Assembly: GCA_944320015.1 (NCBI GenBank)
Contig: CALUFO010000003.1
Span: forward strand, 1-64,000
Direction of reading: 5' to 3'
Length of the DNA stretch: 64,000 nucleotides
Source of the DNA: an uncultured Barnesiella sp.
GTDB taxonomy: Bacteria > Bacteroidota > Bacteroidia > Bacteroidales > Barnesiellaceae
The notes under the pieces are model-generated. The model had not been told where the DNA came from. It worked only from the letters and a program-made list of their open reading frames with translations, and made no database searches. Of the stretch, positions 1 through 8,414 are shown piece by piece; within the stretch, counting starts at the first letter, position 1, and each line of letters begins with the position of its first letter. A program made the translations under genes and the position numbers.

Positions 1-182
1 CCCCTCCGCCACTGCGTGCCACCTCCCCTATATTTTGCTCCGCAAAACACAGAGGAGGAGTTTAAAACTATCCCCTACTACGGGCTATCCTAAGGGTAGG
101 AGAACTATCTACACTTCTCCTCTGTATGGCGTCAGCCATATAGGGGAGAAACCGAGGGACATACGTCCCGAGGAGAGGGGTT
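1..182. repeat. Structured intergenic repeat, copy A (complete)
   Basis: Quasi-palindromic unit of about 182 nt. The outer ends CCCCTCC and GGAGAGGGGTT can pair. Inside are a left stem (CACCTCCCCTATA against CAGAGGAGGAG) and a right stem (CTCCTCTGTA against TATAGGGGAG). Four small hairpins sit at fixed slots: CAC-TGC-GTG, TTTTGC-TCC-GCAAAA, TATGGC-GTCA-GCCATA and GGGAC-ATAC-GTCCC. The unit begins at the window edge, so its true left end may lie outside. It matches copy B over nearly its whole length except inside the small hairpins. No coding capacity is evident. Confidence 0.8.
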
Positions 183-392
183 GAGAAAATAACAGCAAGC
201 GTGTCCGATAGGGAAAACCGCCTTTATCGGGCCGGGAGGGCGTCTGCCGGCGGAGGAAGCGGGGCGAGGACTGTCTGAGCGAAGCGAGTTCCGCAGCCCC
301 CGACGGTGGCAGCAGCGACCGAGCGAGCAAGCCCGATAACAGCGGCGGCGCTTCTTGGTTCGTTCTTCTCGCTGCTGAGAAGAATGAACAAC
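183..392. other. GC-rich non-coding spacer between repeat copies A and B
   Basis: No credible gene. The stretch is richer in GC than the flanking repeats and holds its own inverted repeats. CCGATA at 205-210 can pair with TATCGG at 225-230. A 13-bp hairpin lies at 358-370/377-389 (GTTCGTTCTTCTC against GAGAAGAATGAAC, one mismatch). An open frame on the minus strand (414-109) is compositionally odd, Arg/Ser/Pro rich, and overlaps the hairpins, so I do not call it. It could be a separate mobile or structural cassette nested in the repeat cluster; origin unknown. Confidence 0.5.
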
Positions 393-575
393 AACCCCTC
401 CGCCCTACGGGCACCTCCCCTATCTCGGCTACCGCCGAGCAGAGGAGGAGTTTAAATCTATCCCCTACTACGGGCTATCCAAAGGGTAGGAGAACTATCT
501 TCACTTCTCCTCTGTGTTCCCCGTAAGGGGAATATAGGGGAGAAACCGAGGGGCACCGTCCCGAGGAGAGGGGTT
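393..575. repeat. Structured intergenic repeat, copy B (complete)
   Basis: Same architecture and length as copy A, with the core segment CCCCTACTACGGGCTATCC conserved. The four small hairpins have different sequences but stay self-complementary or nearly so: GCCC-TAC-GGGC, CTCGGC-TACC-GCCGAG, TTCCCC-GTAA-GGGGAA and GGG-CACCGT-CCC. Paired changes of this kind suggest the fold is conserved rather than the sequence. Confidence 0.8.
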
Positions 576-614
576 GAAAAAAATAAATTAAAAAACTGTG
601 TATGAAGGTATTTA

Positions 615-682
615 AACCCCTCCGTCACTGCGTGACACCTCCCCTATATTTTGCTCTGCAAAACACAGAGGAGGAGTTTAAA
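615..682. repeat. Structured intergenic repeat, copy C (left half only)
   Basis: Left half of the A/B unit: AACCCCTCC, the slot-1 hairpin GTCAC-TGC-GTGAC, the slot-2 hairpin TTTTGC-TCT-GCAAAA and the arm CAGAGGAGGAGTTTAAA. After 682 the similarity stops and unrelated sequence follows, so this copy is truncated. Confidence 0.75.
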
Positions 683-719
683 TGTACCGCCTTTCCTGTT
701 GCAAAGGACACAGGGGTCT

Positions 720-795
720 CCCCCCCTCGCCTACGGCACTCTCCCTTTATTCCCTTCTCGGAAAACACAGCGTGAGAGATTAAATCTATCCCTTA
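720..795. repeat. Structured intergenic repeat, copy D (diverged left half)
   Basis: Diverged left-half copy. It keeps the slot-1 hairpin GCC-TAC-GGC, AAACACAG and the TTAAATCTATCCC tail seen in copy B, but the stem bases are partly lost (GTGAGAG instead of GAGGAGG). Consistent with an older, decaying copy next to copy C. Confidence 0.5.
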
Positions 796-851
796 TACTT
801 ACTGTCTTTTCTCCCGGGCATTTCCCTATCCGCCCTTGACATAGCGGCAAT

Positions 852-886
852 AAAAAAGGGAGACATCGAATAACATCTCCCTCTTT
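852..886 (-). terminator. Terminator of the SusC/SusD operon
   Basis: Inverted repeat AGGGAGA (857-863) and TCTCCCT (876-882), flanked by A-rich sequence on the left. On the minus strand the hairpin is followed by a T run, directly after the stop codon at 907, as expected for an intrinsic terminator. Confidence 0.75.
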
Positions 887-906
887 TATTCTCAGTGACT
901 CAAAGA

Positions 907-2334
907 TTATCTGGTCAAGGGTTTCACTTTGAGAGATTTTTGATTGACTTCAAGATATTTCTTAATGGCACTTGCCTTCATAGCCCGATTAATCGACGGG
1001 GTAAACGATTGGCTTACCGACTGAATATCGGCCAAACGCTCCGGTATGAACGTACAGTTGTCCAAGATTTCAAAGAAGCCCGCTACTCGACCACTCGCCT
1101 GGTCACAACCCGCATAGGCCAATACTACATCGGTTTCCAGCGCAAGAGGCTGTTCGGCATTGGGAACAAAGGGAACTGTCTCATCTTGTACTATCGAAGT
1201 AACTTCTCCCGCCGCTTCGTCCCAAACGACACCGAATACCGCCAAAGCATATTGAGTACCAGAGTTTTGATCCGTAACCAAACCTACTATATATCCGTTG
1301 TCCAAGTTAAATGCGCCATCGGCTATATTAGCGCCAATATAGTAGGAGTCGGCATCTTCGTCATACATGTAGCCACCCATTCCTATCACGCCATAATCCG
1401 AGTCGCTTCCTTGCAATTCGCTACCGGGAACAATAAACACATTTTCATAATAAGGCTTACCATCCATCAAAGAAGTATAGGTGAGCACATAAGAGCCATA
1501 ACCGGTCTCGTCGTCTATCTCGATAACGACGTCATCGTCGCCACCTGTTCCACCGGGAACATATTGCCACCACGGAGCGGCCACTTGTCCTTCATCGTCA
1601 ATACCTCCTTTTATAGCGGCCGACTGGTTACCGCTGGCATCGACAAACGCACCGGCGGCGAAATCGAGGAATACATAGGTCACCGCTTCGTTCTCGTCGA
1701 AGACTACGCTCTCGGGCAGGGTGATTGTAACCGTCTCGTTGTCGATCACGACGGTCTCGATCGTACCGCTGGCATACGACTCGAGGTTGCCACGGGTCAC
1801 ATCGTAGGTAATGGCGCCTTCGCCACGGGTTACGGTTTCGTTGAATGTCAGCGTCACACTGCGGTGGTTGTTGGTAGTCGGATACTGATAATTCTCAGGA
1901 ATATCCACCAAGTGGGGCGCTATCTTATCGGGCATATCGAGCGAAGCCGAAGCAATGGCGCCGCACAGGCCTTGTTCATTGGCGGCCACAGCATACACAT
2001 AATATACAACGCCCACCTCTTGGTTCGTGAAGTTTTCACTCACACTGGGTTTATTGGCCACATTCACTACCGTAGCGCCTTGGTAATCCCCCTGCAACAG
2101 ATCATCGGCATCGACCACAAGCGAGTCGTTGGAGATCATATAGGCATAGTAAACCGTCCCTTCGGCCGGGGTTACGGTGAGGGTAAAGGCATCATCCTCG
2201 CCCGCTATTTGCGTAAGGCTCACCTCCACTGCGGGACCTTCGCCCATATCGACAGGCGGAAATTCCTCAAATTCGGTGCAACCTGCCCCCATAAGGCAGA
2301 TTGCAGAAAATAATCCTATAATATATTTTTTCAT
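907..2334 (-). CDS. Surface lipoprotein with Ig-like domains, third accessory gene of the SusC/SusD operon
   Basis: A 475-residue protein with a lipoprotein signal (MKKYIIGLFSAICLMGAGC; the cysteine of LMGAGC is the likely acylated residue). Acidic residues follow the cysteine. Residues about 30-130 look like a beta-sandwich of the fibronectin type III kind. Residues about 140-235 resemble the bacterial Ig-like domain seen in surface proteins (LTFNETVTRGEG, then a segment ending in DASGN). The C-terminal half has no family I recognise. It is the last gene of the susCD operon, 18 bp after the previous lipoprotein gene. By analogy with SusE/SusF-type proteins it may bind substrate at the cell surface, but no ligand is deducible. 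Start is the ATG at 2334. Confidence 0.85.
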   Translation of the reverse strand: MKKYIIGLFSAICLMGAGCTEFEEFPPVDMGEGPAVEVSLTQIAGEDDAFTLTVTPAEGTVYYAYMISNDSLVVDADDLLQGDYQGATVVNVANKPSVSENFTNQEVGVVYYVYAVAANEQGLCGAIASASLDMPDKIAPHLVDIPENYQYPTTNNHRSVTLTFNETVTRGEGAITYDVTRGNLESYASGTIETVVIDNETVTITLPESVVFDENEAVTYVFLDFAAGAFVDASGNQSAAIKGGIDDEGQVAAPWWQYVPGGTGGDDDVVIEIDDETGYGSYVLTYTSLMDGKPYYENVFIVPGSELQGSDSDYGVIGMGGYMYDEDADSYYIGANIADGAFNLDNGYIVGLVTDQNSGTQYALAVFGVVWDEAAGEVTSIVQDETVPFVPNAEQPLALETDVVLAYAGCDQASGRVAGFFEILDNCTFIPERLADIQSVSQSFTPSINRAMKASAIKKYLEVNQKSLKVKPLTR

Positions 2335-2352
2335 CGTCTCAGTATATTAATA

Positions 2353-3228
2353 TTAATAATCTTCTACTTTTGTCAGTGTAACACCTTTGGCTCCGGTTAT
2401 GGAATAATTAGCATACTCGCCATTGAGTTCCAGATAAGCGGTAACAAGCATTATCGAAGTGAATGTAATCTTACCCGAAGAGATTTGCCCCGTAGTAGAA
2501 AGAGCCCCATTGAAATTGAGGTTTAGAGCCACTTCTTCACCATCATAGTCCATTGTTCCTATTTCGCCGCCTCCGACAGTAACAGAGGTGTGCGAGTCGT
2601 CCATCTCGCCGGCAACTTCGTTATACACGGCCCCAGTATAAGAAGGTACGATTTGGGAGAACCAAAGCATATTGGGGTTTGAGCGATCTTTTCGCACCTC
2701 GCAAGTCCATGTATTTACGACATCTTCCTGACCCTCGAACGGAGAGGGTGCCGAAGCCTTATAAGTGCCAGACAACCCGTCGCCTATGGTGACAGCCATT
2801 GTATTATAGGCGCCCAGTGAGCAGTCGCCTTTCAACGACACAAGTTTTATATCGAACGTAACGTCCAAATCCCCCGAGAAATCGATCGGCTCTATAACGA
2901 TATAATCGGTCATATTCTCGCCTTTCTTGAAGGTTAAGGTTTTCGTTTCGTTCTTAACGATGAAATTCACGCCTTCTTTGGCGCCAAGGCCTGTATTTTC
3001 ATAGGCAATTGTATCGATCTCAAAATCGACTGTTGCGTCGAAACCCGAAATCGAGACTAACGAAACCGGGATACGCACTTCTCGGCCAATGTTTTTCGTC
3101 ACATTGATTTTTTCTTTCTCAAAAGCCACGAATGCGTCTGCATCGGTAAACATAGGGGTCTCCACCTTTTGGCACGAAGCAAATAGCGCCCCTATGATAG
3201 CCACATATATCAATTTGTTGATTTTCAT
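2353..3228 (-). CDS. Surface lipoprotein with Calx-beta/DUF4843-like N-terminal domain
   Basis: A 291-residue protein starting MKINKLIYVAIIGALFASC, with a clear lipobox (LFASC). Residues about 30-130 have the Calx-beta or DUF4843-like pattern (FVAFEKEKINV, then TLTFKKGENMTDYIVIEP). The C-terminal half (about 145-290) is beta-rich with a Gly-Thr-Tyr start, resembling lipocalin-like domains of other SusD-associated lipoproteins. It lies between susD (18 bp upstream) and the Ig-domain lipoprotein, so it is very likely an outer-leaflet subunit of the same uptake complex. The exact function is unknown. Confidence 0.85.
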   Translation of the reverse strand: MKINKLIYVAIIGALFASCQKVETPMFTDADAFVAFEKEKINVTKNIGREVRIPVSLVSISGFDATVDFEIDTIAYENTGLGAKEGVNFIVKNETKTLTFKKGENMTDYIVIEPIDFSGDLDVTFDIKLVSLKGDCSLGAYNTMAVTIGDGLSGTYKASAPSPFEGQEDVVNTWTCEVRKDRSNPNMLWFSQIVPSYTGAVYNEVAGEMDDSHTSVTVGGGEIGTMDYDGEEVALNLNFNGALSTTGQISSGKITFTSIMLVTAYLELNGEYANYSITGAKGVTLTKVEDY

Positions 3229-3246
3229 AATTTTCGACTTTAAAAT

Positions 3247-4722
3247 TTAACTTTGCTGATATCCGGGATTCTGATCCATGTTGCTGTTATTCAAGACATC
3301 GTTCTCGGGAATCGGGAGTGCCCAGCGATAGCTCGGGAACTCGACATCTCGCACGGTTTCATCGAGGTCATAATCTTCGCGGTACAACGAAATCTGCAAC
3401 CGTTTCATATCGAAGAACACATATCCCTCGAAGAAGAACTCTTTGCGGCGCTCCTCAAAGATATTGCTTACCGTCGCTGTCGAATAGGCGCTGGCACCAC
3501 GGCTGGTGGCCACCCGGTTCAAATCGTCGAGCGGGGAGGAAACTCCACTGACAACCGCATTGCCCCGTAACATAGCTTCCGAACGGATAAGGTACATCTC
3601 CGATATACGAATCACAGGAACATTGTTGTATTGAAGACCTCCTGTCTTACCGGGATATTTGGTACACCACCGATAACCGGGATAGCGAGGATTGGTTTTT
3701 GTCAATCCGGTATAACGGATATCTGTCTCATCGAAAAGATTGATCAAGTCGTTCGACATGCGCACATCGCCATAACCGGCTCCACCAATCTCTTCGGGTG
3801 CTGTCAAATAGGTACCCAGAGCGGTACTGCTACCGTCGCTTTGAGCTACATATACTTCAAAAATAAACTCATCGCCGGTCCAAGGCGCTATATCGCGACC
3901 TTTCCACATCGACAAGAAATTATTGCCCGAGAGCAGGCGGAAGCGCCCGTTCTTGATCACTTTCGTCGCATAATCGGCGGCCAATTGGAAATCCTCATGC
4001 TCCAAATATACACGAGCCATCATCGCCTGAATCACCGGCGTGGAGATTGTAGCCACACGATCGGCCACATCGGCTCGCTCATACGAGGGATCCATCAGAC
4101 GCTCGGCCTCTTCGAGGTCGGGGATAATAAGGTTCTCATACACCTCGGCCACCGTGTTACGGGCAGGACGGGCTGTAATATCCTCGACCGTTATGATAGG
4201 CACACCCATGGCTTCAACGCCTGTGAGGCCCTTCTCTTTGATATACCCGTAGGGTTGAGCATATACCCGCACCAAGTCGAAATAGGCCAAGGCGCGCAGG
4301 AACAGATTCTCGGCCTTCACATTGTTGATATCGGCTTCTGTCACATCGCTCGTACGAGTGAACTCGTTTTGATTGATGGCGGCCAACACTTTATTACAAT
4401 TCAAAATAGCGCTATACGCACTCGCCCAAAGTCCCAATTCGCTGGTGGGCGTGAAGTTCCATGCCGGCTCCTGACGCATACGTCCCGTATTCACCGGGCC
4501 TACCATACCGTTGCCGCACATCACGTCGAAGGTCAACGGGAACGAAGCCCCGTACCACGAGATGACACTCAAATAGTTTCCTTCCGTAGCGTCGTCGATT
4601 CCCTCAAATGTCGAAAGGGCTATATCGGACGTCTGGTTCATGAGTGGATCTTTGGTCAAGAAATCGTCGCAAGAAGAAAGAGCCAACCCTAAAACGGCTA
4701 TCGATAAAAATATTTTTTTCAT
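3247..4722 (-). CDS. SusD/RagB family nutrient-binding outer membrane lipoprotein
   Basis: About 491 residues from the ATG at 4722, which places MKKIFLSIAVLGLALSSC at the N-terminus. An in-frame ATG three codons upstream (4731) is less likely. The lipobox is LSSC. The body shows SusD hallmarks: an alpha-helical TPR-like scaffold (NVKAENLFLRALAYFDLVR), VPVIRISEMYLIRSEAMLR, and FEERRKEFFFEGYVFFDMKR near the C-terminus, ending in the typical NPGY. SusD proteins sit as a lid on the SusC channel and capture glycans or peptides. The gene lies 21 bp after susC. The substrate cannot be predicted because no hydrolase or sensor gene flanks the operon. Confidence 0.95.
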   Translation of the reverse strand: MKKIFLSIAVLGLALSSCDDFLTKDPLMNQTSDIALSTFEGIDDATEGNYLSVISWYGASFPLTFDVMCGNGMVGPVNTGRMRQEPAWNFTPTSELGLWASAYSAILNCNKVLAAINQNEFTRTSDVTEADINNVKAENLFLRALAYFDLVRVYAQPYGYIKEKGLTGVEAMGVPIITVEDITARPARNTVAEVYENLIIPDLEEAERLMDPSYERADVADRVATISTPVIQAMMARVYLEHEDFQLAADYATKVIKNGRFRLLSGNNFLSMWKGRDIAPWTGDEFIFEVYVAQSDGSSTALGTYLTAPEEIGGAGYGDVRMSNDLINLFDETDIRYTGLTKTNPRYPGYRWCTKYPGKTGGLQYNNVPVIRISEMYLIRSEAMLRGNAVVSGVSSPLDDLNRVATSRGASAYSTATVSNIFEERRKEFFFEGYVFFDMKRLQISLYREDYDLDETVRDVEFPSYRWALPIPENDVLNNSNMDQNPGYQQS

Positions 4723-4743
4723 TTGTAACAATCTTTTTTATGG

Positions 4744-7728
4744 TTAGAAAGTAATGTCCACACCCACGATCATCGAACGGGTCATCGGGTAACTGATGAT
4801 AGTATTACCCGTCGTACCGTGCTCGGGATCGAAATAGTTCATATTGTGGAACGTATAGAGGTTCAATGCGCTGGCATAGATGCGCACACCGCTCATCAAC
4901 GCTTTTTGAGTCCATTTCGAGGGCAGGTTGTAGGCAAGGGTAATATCCTTGATACGCAAGTAGCTGCCGTCTTCGAGATAACGGGTAGAGGTCTGAGAAC
5001 TGTTGCTTGAATTGTTGTAAACCGGTTTCGGCAATACATTGGTATCGCCCGGCTCTTTCCAGTAGTTCAAAGCGCCTTTCCAAATATTCTGGTCGCCATA
5101 AACACCGTCGGATTCAAACAATTGACGGTCACTATTAACCACCTTGTTACCATAACGGGCTTCGAGTTGGATACTCAGCGAAATACCTTTCCACGAGAGG
5201 TCGGTATTGAAACCACCCGTCCACAACGGCTCGGGCGAACCGGCTCTTATACGACGAGCCTCTTGAGCATTCTCGGTGAGCAAGCCATCTTCGTTGCGCC
5301 ACAAGGCGTTACCGTTCTGAGGGTTCACACCCACATAATCATACAGCCAATAGGTATAGAGTTGATCTCCTACTACATAGCGCAACGAGGTACCGATGAA
5401 GTCTTGTCCCTCAGACAATTCAAGGACTTTCGAGCGGTTGGCGGCAAAGTTGACGCCGGCATTCCACCGGAAGTCGTTGGTGTTGAAAATATCGGCATCC
5501 AACTGGATCTCGATACCGCTGTTGCGAATCTTACCCACATTCTGTGCTTGCGAGGAGAAACCGGTGGTATAGGGCAGCGGGGCGGCGATCAACATATCTT
5601 CGGTGCGACGGGTGTACCAGTCGATAGATCCGCTCAAGCGGTCGAACAGGCGGAAGTCCACACCAATGTTGTGGGTCTTGTTGGTCTCCCATGTAAGCTC
5701 ACGATTTTCCAACTGAGCGGGCACTTGACCGGAAACACCGTTATATACGACATCGGCATACAAGCCATAGTGTGCATAAGATGCGATATTGTCGTTACCG
5801 TTCACACCGTAGCTGTAACGGAGCTTCAAGACATTGAGCACATCTTTGATATCCTGCATGAAGGCCTCGTTGTGCATGTTCCACGACGCACTGGCAGCCC
5901 AGAAGGTACCCCAGCGGCGGTCGGGACCGAACTTGGAGCTACCGTCGGTACGGATACTGCCTTTCACATAATAACGTCCGTCGTAGCTATACTCGGCTAC
6001 CCCGAAGAACGAAACCATCGCTGTCTGGGTAACACCGTCGTTCGCCTGCTGATCCTCTGCGGCGACACCGGCACCGTGATACGGACGGCTCTCGTTCACA
6101 TGGTAAGATATTGCCTGATTAAATGAATAGTCATAGGCATTGGCCTCTTGACCCAACAGCACATTCACCGAATGCACGTCGTTGAAGAGGTCGTCATAGG
6201 TAATCGTGTTCGAGGTGGTCAACAAACGATATTGCACATCGGCCGTATTCAATGAAGCGCCATAATCGACTTGGTTCACATAGGCGGGCGAGAATTGACG
6301 GCTGTTGATATAAGCAAACTCGATGGCGTTGTTGGTGCGGAATACCAATTGTTTAATGGGTTTCCACTCCAAATAGGCTGTACCATTAAATTTGTATTGT
6401 TTGTCATACTTATCCGACTCCCTCATAGCAGCCAACGGGTTGACATTAAATACAAAAGGAAGGTCGAAGTTATAGCTGCCATCCTCGTTGAAGGCGGGCA
6501 TCGTAGGCGCCAAAGCCATACCGGAATAGAAAGGATTGGAAGGTGCTAAACCGTCACCACCCAACAAACTATTTTCCACGTCGGAAGATTTCATGTAACC
6601 ACCTTGCAGACGGGTACCTATTTTCAACCATTTGTTGAGTTCGGTATCGAGGTTGGCGCGAACCTGCATCTTCTCGAAACCTACGTTGGGCACAATACCC
6701 TCGGTCTTGTTATAGGACAACGAAGTATAATAGGTGGTCTTGCCTGAACCGCCCGAGGCGATCAGTTCATACTCCTGCAAATTGCCGGTACGGGTCAACT
6801 CTTTCAACCAGTTCGTACCTCCTTTGGCGGCCAAAGATTTGGGGAAATAGTATTCCGACGTAGGAGTATCCACATCGTATCCCGCATTGATACGGGCGTC
6901 GCGTTGATACTGAATGTATTCTTCCAAGTTGGCCATCTCGAAGTTGTTATCGTTGGCCAGCGTAGAGATACCGTAGCGGGCACGGGCGGTAATCTTCGAT
7001 TTACCGGCTTCACCCGATTTGGTGGTAATCAAGATCACACCGTTGGCAGCGCGCGAACCGTAGATAGAGGCTGCGGCAGCATCCTTCAACACGGTGATCG
7101 AAGCGATGTCACTGGGGTTGATCAAGGCAATGGCGTTCATACTATTAGAAAGAGCCGATACATCACCACTCTCCACGGGAATACCGTCGACTACATACAA
7201 CGGCTCGTTGCCGGCTCCGATAGAACTCGTACCACGGATACGAATCTCGGTAGTAGCACCCGGCTGACCATTGGTCGAAGACACCGACACACCTGCCATC
7301 TTACCGGAGAGCATACGGTCGACCGAAGTCTCGGGGATAGCCGCCAAGTCGTCACCCTCGACCGTAGCGATAGCACCGGTCTTGGCCTCTTTGCGAATGG
7401 TCTGGTAACCCACTACCACCACATCGTCGAGAGCCTGATCGGCCGAATTTAATTTCACAACCATACCGTTGCGGGCAAAAGCCTCTTGGCGTTCCATACC
7501 TATGTAGGAAATCACAAGGGTTCTCCCGGCTCCGTCGGGGATTTTGACTGTAAACTTACCGTCCGTATCGGTAATGGTAGAAGCATTTGTGCCCTTCACC
7601 AAGATAGACGCGCCGATAATCGGCTCATCGTTCTCGGCCGACAACACCGTACCGGAGATGCTCGTTTGAGCCATCGCCACGGATATGCCTGCTATCAGAG
7701 CGCACAATAACAATGTTAGTTTTCTCAT
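4744..7728 (-). CDS. SusC/RagA family TonB-dependent outer membrane transporter
   Basis: A 994-residue protein with signal peptide MRKLTLLLCALIAGISVAMAQ. Residues about 22-100 form a carboxypeptidase D regulatory-like domain (SGTVLSAENDEPIIGASI). The plug domain follows (LDDVVVVGYQTIRKEAKTGA, RIRGTSSIGAGNEPLYVVDG, VLKDAAAASIYGSRAANGVI), and then a 22-strand-type barrel ending in VGVDITF. Length is normal for the family. It uses TonB/ExbBD energy to import ligands captured by the SusD partner downstream. It lacks the extra N-terminal signalling domain used with an anti-sigma factor, and no ECF sigma or hybrid histidine kinase gene is nearby, so its regulator lies elsewhere. Confidence 0.97.
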   Translation of the reverse strand: MRKLTLLLCALIAGISVAMAQTSISGTVLSAENDEPIIGASILVKGTNASTITDTDGKFTVKIPDGAGRTLVISYIGMERQEAFARNGMVVKLNSADQALDDVVVVGYQTIRKEAKTGAIATVEGDDLAAIPETSVDRMLSGKMAGVSVSSTNGQPGATTEIRIRGTSSIGAGNEPLYVVDGIPVESGDVSALSNSMNAIALINPSDIASITVLKDAAAASIYGSRAANGVILITTKSGEAGKSKITARARYGISTLANDNNFEMANLEEYIQYQRDARINAGYDVDTPTSEYYFPKSLAAKGGTNWLKELTRTGNLQEYELIASGGSGKTTYYTSLSYNKTEGIVPNVGFEKMQVRANLDTELNKWLKIGTRLQGGYMKSSDVENSLLGGDGLAPSNPFYSGMALAPTMPAFNEDGSYNFDLPFVFNVNPLAAMRESDKYDKQYKFNGTAYLEWKPIKQLVFRTNNAIEFAYINSRQFSPAYVNQVDYGASLNTADVQYRLLTTSNTITYDDLFNDVHSVNVLLGQEANAYDYSFNQAISYHVNESRPYHGAGVAAEDQQANDGVTQTAMVSFFGVAEYSYDGRYYVKGSIRTDGSSKFGPDRRWGTFWAASASWNMHNEAFMQDIKDVLNVLKLRYSYGVNGNDNIASYAHYGLYADVVYNGVSGQVPAQLENRELTWETNKTHNIGVDFRLFDRLSGSIDWYTRRTEDMLIAAPLPYTTGFSSQAQNVGKIRNSGIEIQLDADIFNTNDFRWNAGVNFAANRSKVLELSEGQDFIGTSLRYVVGDQLYTYWLYDYVGVNPQNGNALWRNEDGLLTENAQEARRIRAGSPEPLWTGGFNTDLSWKGISLSIQLEARYGNKVVNSDRQLFESDGVYGDQNIWKGALNYWKEPGDTNVLPKPVYNNSSNSSQTSTRYLEDGSYLRIKDITLAYNLPSKWTQKALMSGVRIYASALNLYTFHNMNYFDPEHGTTGNTIISYPMTRSMIVGVDITF

Positions 7729-7890
7729 ACGACTGAAATTAAATTTAAATAAACGATTATCTTTCTTTTTTACATTACATACTTAAAATCCTTATCGGAT
7801 CGATTTTTTCACATTACACATCTTTTCTCTCCTAACGCTAAAACTCCTCTTTTCCTTTTTAACCTTATTATATAATTATGTATAAATTAT

Positions 7891-7921
7891 CGAGGGCGGC
7901 GCATCTTTTCCATTGCCCTCG
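7891..7921 (-). promoter_or_regulatory. Hairpin in the susC leader
   Basis: Perfect 7-bp stem CGAGGGC (7891-7897) / GCCCTCG (7915-7921) inside the predicted susC 5' untranslated region, about 170-190 nt before the start codon and just after the predicted transcription start. It could act in mRNA stability or as a target for a regulator. No T run follows, so it is not a standard terminator. Confidence 0.4.
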
Positions 7922-7937
7922 CAAATTTTTCAGCAGG

Positions 7938-7945
7938 CAAAGATA
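7938..7945 (-). promoter_or_regulatory. Predicted promoter of the SusC/SusD operon
   Basis: On the minus strand TATCTTTG matches the Bacteroidota -7 box TAnnTTTG. A TTG lies 16 nt further upstream as a weak -33 element. This predicts a leader of about 200 nt before the susC ATG at 7728. The rest of the 686-nt gap between susC and coaX (7729-8414) is AT-rich with no credible gene. Confidence 0.55.
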
Positions 7946-8390
7946 GCAAAAAAAAACGCAATATAAAATCAATTTGAAAGAAAATATGCCTCGAAGCCTC
8001 TCTTTTTGACAAAATAGAGTTCCCGCCCTTGGGAATTCATAAATATACATTTTTTCACAGCGCAACTAACTTATTAAGAAACAATAGAGTAGATTAGCTT
8101 AAAAATGTATCGGAAAGGTTTCGAAATGTGTAAGCCCAAAATGTGTTAATAAATACTAAACAGCAAAAGGAAGAGATTGTTTTATTATCAAACATCTCGA
8201 ATCTTATAAAAATTTTAACTTGAAAATCTGTTTTTATTAACGATTTATTATCCCCCGCCGCCCGGGCGGACAGCAGACAAGGGACACGGCAACGAAGTGA
8301 AAATAAAAACGTAAATAGATAAAATCGCCGCATTGGTATAAATCTGCGAAAAAAAACCACAGTTCTTTCGCTCGTGCCCATTCTCTTTTG

Positions 8391-8398
8391 TATTTTTG
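8391..8398 (+). promoter_or_regulatory. Predicted promoter of coaX
   Basis: TATTTTTG fits TAnnTTTG and lies 16 nt before the GTG start of coaX at 8415, predicting a leader of only about 10-15 nt. A TTTC at about 8365 is the nearest -33 candidate. The position also argues against translation starting at an upstream TTG (8388). Confidence 0.5.
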
Positions 8399-8414
8399 TC
8401 TAAAATTTCGAACT

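Noticed and set aside
109..414. Minus-strand open frame of 101 codons in the repeat cluster
   Set aside because: It runs across repeat stems and hairpins, has no ribosome site, and its product is low-complexity Arg/Ser/Pro-rich.
8094..8381. Minus-strand open frame of 95 codons between susC and coaX
   Set aside because: Cysteine and phenylalanine rich, no family resemblance, and it overlaps the coaX promoter region; typical chance frame in AT-rich DNA.
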